64,000 bases of DNA from Cylicocyclus nassatus (Eukaryota; Nematoda; Chromadorea; Rhabditida; Strongylidae). A program made the position numbers and the translations under genes. Of this stretch, positions 31,368 through 42,000 are shown piece after piece. Position 1 is the first letter of the stretch; each line of letters opens with the position of its first letter. The notes beneath the pieces were generated by a model. The model saw only the letters and a list, made by a program, of their open reading frames with translations, ran no database searches and was not told the origin of the DNA. Location: contig CATQJL010000305.1 of NCBI GenBank assembly GCA_958299035.1, positions 74,740,792 to 74,804,791 on the forward strand, written 5' to 3'.

Positions 31368-31840
31368 ATATAAAGCTGAATTCTGTTTGTGTGTGTGTCT
31401 GTTGTATGTTCCGAAAAGAAAATTCCATTTCTCAACCGGTCCGGGCCAAACTTTCCACGAATACACTTCGTCGCGGTGGGGGTATCATAGGCTACTTTTC
31501 GTAACCGACCGATATCGATTTTATTGATTTTTCAAAAAGTTCGAGCTACGGGGCTGGGAGTTGGCACAGGAGGTAATCGAGCATGCTGATTACGAATACA
31601 ATATTAGTTTCTGGATTTCCGCTATTTTTATCGATTTCGATTTTTTTTTGCAAAGTTTGAGCTACGGGGCTGGGAGACTGCACGGGCGAGGGGTAGTCGA
31701 GCATGCTAACTACTAAAACAGCGGGAATAGGGAATTGGCATGTACACTTGGGCAAAGAAAAAGTTGTACAGGGATAGATGAAAGCTTTATCACAGTGGTA
31801 TGACAGGGCCGAGCGGAGCCGGACAAACCAGCTGTAACCA
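31368..31840 (+). repeat. Helitron-like dispersed repeat, copy C
   Basis: Starts ATATATAAAGCTGAATTC followed by (GT)n. It holds GGGCCAAACTTTCCACGAA, two of the 119-bp-type units (CTACGGGGCTGGGAG at 31547 and 31661), and ends GGGCCGAGCGGAGCCGGAC. The terminal CTAG is changed to CTGT. Confidence 0.6.
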
Positions 31841-31979
31841 ATAATCTTTCAGAGCTTGATGGTCTTGTATGATTCTCGAAAACGACGGTTGTCATCATTA
31901 AATAGGTCAAATGCAAAGATTCTGAAAGATCGTCAAAATCATAAAGGTTAATCTTTCTATACAATATATTAAACCTGGG

Positions 31980-32609
31980 TAGCAATCGAATAGGAGTTCG
32001 ATTATTCGAACAAAATATTCGAATATATTCGCATTCGAGATTTGAAACTCGGAGGTTTTCCATTTTTTGTTGAAAATCGAAACTCGAATAATCAACTAAC
32101 AGGGTTTCGAATGAGATTCAAAACTTGGATAATAGAAAACGGAGTTCCGAATAAACCTTGAAAACTGCCGTTTTGAACTGCAGGGAACTCGCATTCCTCC
32201 AACTGCTTGTGACAAAAAATTGATCTGGATTTTGATTCACTGTTTTTCGATAGTCAAATAGTTCCCACTGTTATTGACATCGATCAGCAAAAAACAGCTA
32301 TTTATTGAAGCTCATGGTCCGAGTACGTATAGTGGAAGTGTGTAAACATGCCAAACTCTCGTCCTTCGCGTTCATGATTTTGGCACACAAAGGTCAGGGC
32401 GTAAGAAAGGGTTATGATTATGAACTATATTTATTAATTTCGTTCAAGATTCACTCATTCGAAGCATAAATTTCGAATTTCTTAATTAATCGTTTATTCA
32501 GATTTTTTTTTGAAATTAACTCGATATAAGTTCATTCGAAATTTTTATTTTCAATTTTCGATATCCATTCATGAAGAAGAATTTCGAATTCCACAAAGTG
32601 TAATATATA
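31980..32609. repeat. TTCGAA-rich AT stretch
   Basis: Many ATTCGAA/TTCGAAT strings on both strands at 31995-32160 and again at 32450-32590, suggesting inverted arms of a decayed element about 600 bp long. No clean termini and no gene. Confidence 0.35.
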
Positions 32610-32955
32610 CTAGTTGGCATACCCGGCTCCACCTGGCCCTGTCAAAACACTATGATGAAGATCCCGTTCCTATCACTCAACCTTTCCCTGTGGCCACTTT
32701 TACATGCCAACTCCTTATCCCCATTTTGTTTTCGAAATAACATGTCCACTAACCCACCTCGTGCCAACTCCCAGCCCCGCAGCTCGAACTTTGCAAAAAT
32801 CGATAATCCAAAAACTAATATTGTATTCGTAATCAGCATGCTCACTTACCCCCTAGCCAACTCCCAGCCTCGTAGCTCTTTTGCAAAAAGTCGATAAAAT
32901 CGATAAAAGTAGCGATAATTTCGAAAATTATTAGTGTATTTATAATGTATTCGTA
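32610..32955 (-). repeat. Helitron-like dispersed repeat, copy D
   Basis: On the minus strand it contains two units with GGGGCTGGGAGTTGGCAC, then GTTATTTCGAAAACAAA, and ends GGAGCCGGGTATGCC-AACTAG-T. The end at 32610-32613 matches the fragment at 804-830 and copy B. The other end fades into unrelated sequence. Confidence 0.6.
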
Positions 32956-33274
32956 ACCTTTCTTACAATTAGAAAGATCTGTTCCAATCCCAGGCAGGCC
33001 AAAATTGGCATGGAGTCCACGTAGTTTATTTTTTGCGACACGCCCACGCCCTGCTTGTTTGCTCTCTCTTCGAACTCTTCGCTCTCTCCAACAGTGCGCA
33101 TATGCAGCGCAACCCATTGCGCTGCGTGCGCGCACAGCGGTTCAACCTGATCTTGATTGGGACAGACTATAGATGTGAATGATTTGCACATTGAATATAT
33201 TCGCAATGCTTTCGATGATTTAGAAAATGCTTGAATGATCGTCATGAATGTATCCTTCAGTAAGGAGAATAGCA

Positions 33275-33935
33275 GACTTTCTCATGTGCTCAACAGCGTC
33301 TTAGGTACATATCGAGTAAGGGTTCTTCAGAAAATAACAGTAATAAATCACGGGCACTGCACAGCACTGACAAACGGAGCAATTTAACTAATGCTGATGG
33401 GCACATTCTATAAAATGGTTGAAGCATATTAGCATAGCATATTCATATAAATAATTCTGTCTTCGGCTATGGGACACACATTTGTAGCATGTAAAGATGT
33501 ACATATTGAACAAACACACAGCACGAATTAATACAAACTCAGAAATACCGGTATCTTCGGAAGGACTATCACCATCAGCAAGAGAGTGACAAGTGACAAA
33601 GCTAAAAACAAGTACAACGATGGGTTTGAGTAGTAGACTCGGCCTCTTTACAAATGTCGGATTACAAATAATGTGGAAACTTCTTCACAATCTATTTGAG
33701 TACTCGTAAGAAACAATCAGAGCCTTCTGGGTCACTAGAAAAGCCTACTAGCACAGATCTTTGGAAGATATGCAAAGAACAAAAATAGTATTGACTAATG
33801 GCCTTAAAGTGCTATGAAAGGAATGGGCTTCTTTGGGTATCAAAACCAAAAGTTCGCATCACATTGCATGGAGTAATCACTCGCACTCCCAAAGATGACA
33901 GTGCAGTTCCTGTGGCCGAGCTTGGTGACATATCT
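33275..33935. repeat. Low-copy duplicated segment, copy 2 (both blocks joined)
   Basis: Bases 33275-33797 match 23530-24035, and bases 33795-33935 match 25850-26010, here with no insertion between them. This copy probably shows the original arrangement. The reading frames visible in copy 1 are shifted here, which argues against a functional gene. Confidence 0.55.
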
Positions 33936-34100
33936 GGAAATATCAATTTAATATAAAAATACAGATTTGTTGACTATTACTTGTAGCAAATTTGGATAAG
34001 AATTGAGACAAGTCTCATCACTGTTCGTGTTCAAAAACATCTTGAACGTCACTGCAGTTCTCTACAGGTTATTCATCAGTAGTATCCCGATACATCTTCG
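33936..34100. other. Spacer
   Basis: No feature recognised. Confidence 0.3.
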
Positions 34101-34330
34101 CTCAATGATAGTCTAACACACCTAATTGCAAGCATAATTTCAGACTTGAAAAATGTGTGCCGCACAAAATGACTTCCCAGCTTAAGTAACGCCATCGCTT
34201 CCTCATGATGTGCACATTTTCGTTTCGTTCTAAGTTTATAAAATCGTCGATATGTTCCACACCGTTCGCTCGATGATCCACTACCAATCGTGCTGGCCAG
34301 TGCTGTTGATCTTTTCTATGAATCATGTTT
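34100..34330 (-). pseudogene. Possible RTE reverse transcriptase fragment
   Basis: The minus-strand frame contains GVEHIDDFINLER and, further on, RKRWRYLSWE. This resembles the RTE region after the YxDD block, where family members read like VEHIDDFVYLGR followed by RRKRA.W. Only about 70 residues survive. Weak match. Confidence 0.35.
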
Positions 34331-35357
34331 TGATAAATTTGTTCTAGATGTTAACAGACCCTATGTGTGGTAAGCACCTCTTCCCGAACTGTTTGGAGCA
34401 AAAAAGTATAATGCATCATGAATCATGTGTAGTAAGATGTTAACAACAAGAATATTTGGCAGCATAAATTTAAAACATATACCTGGCAGCTTACCATTTT
34501 CTCCAATTTTCTAGAAAATAACTCGTTGCGGTCTGAAGTCATCCACTCAGAAAAAAACACTTATCCATAAACTTATCTTCAGGTTGTGTATACATATGCA
34601 TTGATGCCACAAGTGTAGTATGCATATTTATTTATGTACTATATTTTATTAACATACATTGAATTTTTATGGCAGGATTTTTTATTAGTTTTGCTCCCAA
34701 AGTTGTAGAAATTTCGGTTATAACCCGGTAATTGACTGAATGATTTTCAGCTCCCTTGATGAGAAGAGAAACTCTCATTCACGATAGAAGTCTTCGCATT
34801 TCACTTTTTCTCAAACAAATGTATCTGTTCTCTTGTTTTGTTTTTTTTTTGCAAAAAGGCGCTGCCGACTCTATAGCTGCAGTTATCCATTCCTCTTCAG
34901 CTGCAGCGCTAATACGACTCGACGGAGTCAGACTCATGTCGCTTGCTACTGACAATTTATGAGACCAGAATCTTTTTGTATATATATATATATATATATA
35001 TATAAACAATGATGCATGTGTATTTTCCAGCAGTCTAGATAGATTCCTCCTGGAAACTTGAATCCTTCCATCTATGCTGATGCTTCTCCCTCTACCCACG
35101 CTAATCAACCTTACGGTGTTTTCAAACTAGCAGATTACTTCGTAAGAGATTTGATAGAACCTGTGTGGTAATTGCTGCCACCTTTCCACGAATTAACTGC
35201 GAGCTGTATCCAATTTTTCATTGTATTTTGGACCCATTACGGAGAGCAACTTAATACTCGATAAAGCAGCAAGTAACGAAGACTGATCTTCTCACATGTG
35301 CCCAAACAATCTTCATATTCCGTGCTCGACCATCCTCGAATCTTGGCATTTTATATT
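34331..35357. other. Gene-free stretch with a (TA)n tract at 34979-35003
   Basis: No gene placed. A plus-strand frame at 34850-34962 after a T-rich AG could be an exon (ADSIAAVIHSSS..), but it has no partner exons. The dinucleotide tract has about 12 TA units. Confidence 0.35.
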
Positions 35358-35489
35358 CAATATGCTAGTTTTCAGTAAGCGTTTCCAAGATTGTATCCGT
35401 TTATTAGTTGACACCGAAACGTCGACCTATTTACTGCCTTGACTAATGAATAACAATCTTGGAAATGCTTACTGGAAATTAACATATTG
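35358..35489. repeat. Foldback element, about 50-bp arms
   Basis: CAATATG..TTTCCAAGATTGT..TTATTAGT (35358-35407) and its imperfect reverse complement ACTAATGAATAACAATCTTGGAAA..CATATTG (35443-35489) surround a loop of about 33 bases. A small MITE or the two joined ends of a larger element. Confidence 0.65.
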
Positions 35490-36095
35490 AAACGTCATAT
35501 TGTAATCCTTGGCGTACGAGGCATAGATTCAAGCTCACTTCTACAAAACATTTCTTAGAATTTGTGAATATATGGTGTTTGAGAGTGGTTGGCTAGAGCA
35601 TCTCGACGTTATTTTGATGCTGATTGTGAGTGGCATTTCCGCAAGTTCGAGGCAGTATAGATGCCATACTTTGTATTTCTATAATTCTGCATCCGAGGAG
35701 CTTCAGTAACGGCGATTTCTCCAAATTATACTTCTCATTGCTAGTTGGACTGGCTGAGCGAACTTCCTGCTCAGCCAATAACTACGAGTATCCACCATGC
35801 CAAGGTTAAGAGGCAGCCGAACCTGGACAATCCTGACGTACTCTTGTTTAGAGCAGAAACGTAGCTAAGTATTGATGACTCTGAGAAGAATGTATAGGAT
35901 ACGGTTAATTGTGGATGGTGAATGGTCAAAACAGTCGATTGAGAGGAGTCGAAAATTATAGAAATTAGCTGTTCCACAGTGCCATCCCTGAAGCTCTGGA
36001 ACTAGCTTACCTGGGTACATTCTGCAATGCAAAAATCGAGAATTTTCATCTGACAAAACTCGAATAGATTTCGCTCGCTAGTAGATCCTGTACAT

Positions 36096-39000
36096 TCAAG
36101 CTAAACTCAAAACCAACTCACTCGACATGTAAATTATAACCGTTGAGGGATGATAGTGACTGCGAAGTCCAGAAAAGCAATTGATAGTCTGAACAAACTT
36201 ATCGAACCCTTGTTAATGTGACTGATAACTCTTACCTGTGCCGCACAAACATCACCATCATCACATGCATGTCTCACCATGAACTGCACTATGCCAAACT
36301 CTTTGTATTTAGCAATAATGGAGTAGTACATATGAAAAGCGTTACCAGCTTCGGATCCAGCTAGTGATTGCCTGAATATGAAGATTTGGGCGGCATTTCA
36401 CGAAATACTCTAAAAAACCTACATCATTTCTCGAAGGTATTGAAGCAACCGCTCATGTATTTGTAGCGATACTATCCTATTCTCTTTAGTTTGTATCACT
36501 TTCAGACGCTCGCAGAATGCTTCAAAGCCAGGGGGATCCATACGTGCCCTGAAAAAAAAATGAAAATGAATATCTTCAAGATTACATCATGAACGTCTCA
36601 CATTGCCGCTCGGTTGAACATCATGAAATCTGGCACGATGACAGTGATGCTAGGAGCTTCCTGGCGAGGGAGACCAAATTGAAAAGGGCTCACTATAATA
36701 AACTCAAACTTGTGTAATTACTTTGGAACAAAGAGGTGTAATTTGGTGTCTCCAGTTGATAAACGACAGCCGACTGATTGATTCTTTTCTTCCTTCTTGT
36801 TCTATAATCAAAACAGGACTATCGACTAAACAGTACCTTGTACAGGTCGAGCTGGAGGAGGAAAGTTTGAAGCCCATGGCGATACCGTTCCAAATGGACC
36901 GTTGCGTGGGAAACTGGGGAACCCCCTTTGGGTCACAGGATTTGGTTCGCTAGTAAAAGGACGTACAACTGCCTGTGGTGGGAACACACCAGGTTGAAAC
37001 GGAGATATCTTGGTTGCAGTCTGAAAAGAACAAAAATCAAAGCAAAATCGAACGGAAGCTCCCTAATAAAAGTTTTACATCTGGTTTGGTCGTTTTCTTG
37101 ACAATTGTAGAATGGAAGTTATTTGTTGATGCGCCAATGACCGAGATAGGTTTGGGTTTCTCCTGAACTGGAACGGGCTTGGGAGGCGGCTTCTCCTCCA
37201 CCTCATCAGACCCATCGCTAAGAATTTCCCCTTCTTCTTCCTCTTCATCGGCGGAACGAGAGCTACGGGAGCTTGTTGCCTGCAAAGCAGTGAATGTGAA
37301 GTTCACATAATTTCTGAAACTTTGTAGCACCAGCTACGGATTTATACTGAACCAAGGGAGGTAATTTATCAATCTTCAGCTTTCTGTTTGGGCGCCTTTT
37401 CACCATTTGAACGGGCGCCCGATCGGGAGGAAAGCGATGAAAAAGCACCCGATTGAGACTGGGAGATTGGTAAGTACTGCCCCGGATAAATCATATGTAT
37501 ATACGAATGTTTCAGCGACGTCACTGCATTTAAGCGGTGAGGATCTATAGTAACTCGCGAATCTGGATCCGCCCAATCGGGTGGTGATGGATTTGGCACC
37601 GCTACCGTTACTCTTGAGTTTTCGTCAGCGCATTTTGAACCATAGTTTTGGGCACTGCTTGTATGACTCGATTTAATATTTGATTACTTTTTGCGGTAAG
37701 ATAAAAGTATTCAAGCACCACAACAACATCAACCAAAGCTGGTAATATATACAAACCTTTTTTGAACTCGTTTCCGACTTCTGTTCTACTGCTTTAATCC
37801 ATGAATGCATCAGTTGATCTTCGCCTCCCTTGCACTAAAAGCGGAAATGGTTGAAAACGATGTTCAAAACGCTCCTTTCCAGTACTGAGGATTATGATTT
37901 TGACAACTGCAATTAGGGGGAAGCAGCCTACACAAAATTGAGGGTCATTAGCGTATAGTGGGAGCAGATGGTTGTACTATAACATGTAAACTCACAACTA
38001 TACCGTCGATATCTTTTGGCCGCTTTGGTTTCTTAGGAGTTCGTACGGTGATTATCTTTGGCGGTTCTGGTCGTTTATCCTCTGTGGGTTGCCAACAATC
38101 CAATGGTATTTCCTGAAAAATATAGATACGTCAAACGAAAACTGCATTCTTGAAACAAACACCAACTGAATGCGGCTTTGGATTCAGTGGTATAAGCCCG
38201 TTGACAGGCCGTTCTTCAGGATCAGGAGAAGCTGGTGCATCTGGCGATGCAGGACCTTCAGGCTCGGGTGAAGCTGGTGGATCGGGTGAGGCGGGAGCGT
38301 CCTGGACTTTTTCAGGAGCAGAATTTTGAGCTGATTGCGGGAGCTGCGAGGATGAGCTAGATCTTTTCAAAAGTTGCTGGATCACATTATTCGATAGTCC
38401 AAATGCATTTCCAATTGTGTCGAATTTTGAAGACTGTGAGGTCGATGTAGATGTCAAGGAAGTGCTTTTGGTCACAGTTGTATTGCTGCTTGCATTGGAC
38501 GCGACTGTCACTGGCATCCGTGAAGACTGAATGGCCGACGCAGACATGGTGGTAGTACTTTGGAAGAAAGATGTATTTCTGGTAGCATTTGCTCCCACTG
38601 TCACTGGCACTCGTGACAACGGAGTTGTTGATGTAGATGTAACGGGGGTACTTGTAGATGATGGTGCACTGGTGGAAGCATTACTGGCTCCGACTGCCAT
38701 TGGCAGTGTTCGTGGCAATGGGGTTACCTGAAACTCAGCGCCAAATTAATATTATACCATCTCAATTCCAAATGATATTTCTACCCCAGACTGCGTCAAG
38801 GGAGCAGAGTATGGCGTTGACTGAGACTGCGTTGTAATTGGAGGAACGAAATCACCACCTTGTTTGTCTCGCTGTGATTGCAGCACTGTAAACACGGGAC
38901 ATTTATCTGACTATGGGTAGTTTTCACGATATTTTGATGTGAATATTCAACACACTTCTGGCTCCGGTCAGAAGATGGAACAGTCTATTTTCGGGTGGCT

Positions 39001-42000
39001 TATCTTTCCCAGGAACCAGATTTGGAGGCACGGTATTCCTCGGAGCTTCCGGTTGTGTTGTTATGGTTTTCTAGAAATTTTACATCCGGCAGAATTTGAG
39101 AATCAAGATCAACATGTGCAAGTGCTAACGAGCTTTCCTTTCATTTAGGTCACATGGCGGTTATCACCATTTTTTTTTTGATACTTTCAAAAAAGCACGA
39201 TAACCGAAAATTCTTAACGCACCACTGTAACGTCGGCTGGCTTATCCCATCGTTTCACTCGGTCATCACGGTCCTTCCGTTCACTAAAAGTAGGTTTATA
39301 TTTGAAAATAGGTCCAAATTTTCTCGTCCAGATCGCAATATGCGCATGCTGAGCAAAAAACTAGAAAATGTCATGGACAAACTTTGTCTTTATTCGCTGA
39401 TTATCTGCTACATCTTCATCATCCACGTCTTCACCAAAAATAAGAGGAGCTGGAGGGTTCAAGGCTGAAGTTGTTGTAGTCTTCTTGATAGAGAATGCCA
39501 ACGTTGCAGGCTGTAACTAATAAGGTTTACATCACCAGATTAAGAATGTTGAAAACTTACTGGTTGGGATCGTAGATCAGTGTCTTTGACAGACGAACCT
39601 AATGCTGGTACCGTGCCAACATAACCTAGAAAATCATGCACTAATCACTGCCTGATTTCATCTATATGATTCACAATTTCTCTAATGCTCATGCGAGGTT
39701 TAATGCTTCACTGAATGCCTGCAGACAATGCTGAATACAGGAAGTGAATATGCAAAACTGACCGATTGATGACGTAGGGACGGGTTTGGGTACGAACCCG
39801 GCTCCAGCGATTTCGGGTGGTGGTTGATCAAATCGCGATTTCCGCGGTCTTCCAAACTCTGGATTAGTAGCGGCAGATGCGCTGGTGACAGGAATTTCTT
39901 TTCGCAAGTCAGTGTCACGACTTTTGGATGACGTCTCATTTCCTCGTAGCAACTCAAGCAGCCTAAATTGTATTACAACAGTGGACAAAAAGCGTGGTTG
40001 TGGATTGTAAAGATAGAGCGAGCAAACCCAGCGTTTTAGCTCCCGTTTTAGAGCCTTAGAATAAACAGAAAGGAAGCATTTGTTGCAATAATGTCACAAC
40101 TTGTTTTTGCTGACTCTATAGGTTCGTATGTACCTCACAACATTTTCCGGCATTTCTGTCCTTGGTGGACTTGACGGAGGGCTAGCTGGGGCTTCACTCG
40201 GTGGAGTGTCAGAATCAATCAGTGATTCGAGCACACTTTTCTCTTCCTTTTTCGGGGCAAGTTCTTTCAGTAGTGTTGAGACTTCTATTTCTGTTTCTTT
40301 CTAGAATTTACATGTTTGCGTGAAAGTCAATTCTCTTCATGTACTATCAAAGCTAATAAATGGACGGAGGATAAAGGTGAACTCTTGAAATAACTAAACG
40401 TGCTTACCTGTGAATTTTCCGTTTCAACGGGAATGGTAGTAGTTGGTGGCCCTACACCTATAACGTGCGATTTTGATAGAACCAGCAACAAAAAAAATTT
40501 TGAGATGCTATAAAAACATACTCTGCGCTGCTGGAACAGGAGAAGCTGGTCCCTGAGGTGAATCGGAAGGTTCATCCACAATTTCGCATTTGAACTGCGC
40601 ATCGTAATCTTCATCCTGATCATCAATAAAATCCACCGCCTGAACTCATTCCCGCTTCTAACATCTAAGATTTTCTTAAGCTCAAAACTTACTGAAGCGA
40701 TCGTTGAAAAGAGGAACAAAAAGTAGATCAAGAGAGTGACAAATACTGGTAGGTTTACTAAGTGTTTTCTAAACTTACATCGTCAAATCCGTCCGGAGAA
40801 GATTTGGCTTGTGGAGGAGTTGGAGTGCCCTCCGAGCTTGATTCAATCTCCATATCGCAAACCGTAGGATCCTGATTACAAAGCACTTTGGACCGAAACA
40901 TTAGATACGCATAACAGGTTTACCTCTGGTTGAGCAGCCGATGATGAAGCGCCGGCAAGTTCCTTGTTAGCCTGAAAACAAAATAGAAAATCATAAGCGG
41001 TATTCGCTGTCACATACCTCTGCGCTGCGACCAATAGATGGTAACGGAAGTGAAGTTATTATACAATTCTTATTTCCTCCAATACGTTTCGGTATGATTG
41101 GCATCTGAATGGAGGCAACTGTATTGCAGTAAAAGTACATTTCTCGCTGTTACCTTCGATGTCTCCGATGTGGAAGGAAGTGTGGACGGCACCAATTCGT
41201 CATTGTTGGATTCATTATCAATACCTTTTCCTGGATAATGAATGATTGAGAGGTATTCAAATATAAAGATGATCATACCCTTTGCTATAGTACTGAAAAC
41301 TCCTTGAAACAGATCCTTGTACTTTATTCCGCCAGCAGGCGGCGCTGAGGGTCCCGGACTGACACCGAATGCGGGTGTATTTGGAGGCTAAAAAGAAATC
41401 ATAACTATCGATGTTCTACATATGTCACCGAATGGTACCATAGTTGCAAGAGGTGGAGGAACAGGAGCAGGAGGTTTTCTAGTTAGTAAGTCTTTAGGAG
41501 GAGCTCTAGTATGCAGGCCAGCCTTTACTGCCTCATCTCGGTCATTCGACAGCTTCTTTCCAAACTTATGCTCATTCTGAATTCAAAGTATACACAAAGG
41601 CAGTAATAGAAAAGAATCCTGACTCACATCCACAACATTTTCCGCCCAACGAATTCGCGTTTTCCTGGGTAAAGGAGCATGCGAAGCCTAAATATCCACA
41701 ATTATGATAGTAAGTAGTCATAAAGAACAGTTCAATAAGAGAATAAGGGTAGAAAAACAAATTCCATTTAAACTACTGGTCCTTTAGCATATGCTATTGC
41801 GTGATAAGTATGCAAGTCAGCGGTAGGTCACAGAAAACACTCACAACGCGTGGAGCACCAGGTATAGGAGGTGGTGGTGGCACACTTTTCCCAATGAGTG
41901 GAGGTTGCTCAACAAAAACTTGTGGTGGTTTACTTCGAAGGCAGCCTAAGAAAAGATGAACGATAGGAAATTTTGATTTTAAAAAGTTCAATTATGACGA

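Noticed and set aside
34756..34962. Plus-strand exon-like frame ending SLATDNL
   Set aside because: Acceptor-like T tract is present but no other exon or family could be linked to it.
37338..37599. Continuous minus-strand frame ending KAPKQKAED as the C-terminus of the TASOR-like protein
   Set aside because: Downstream exons continue in consistent phase, and a GTACTT donor at 37477 with the AAACAG acceptor joins in frame to KLKIDKLPPL.
38531..38731. Plus-strand 66-codon frame rich in Val/Asp
   Set aside because: It is the antisense shadow of the Ser/Thr/Val-rich exon of the minus-strand TASOR-like gene.
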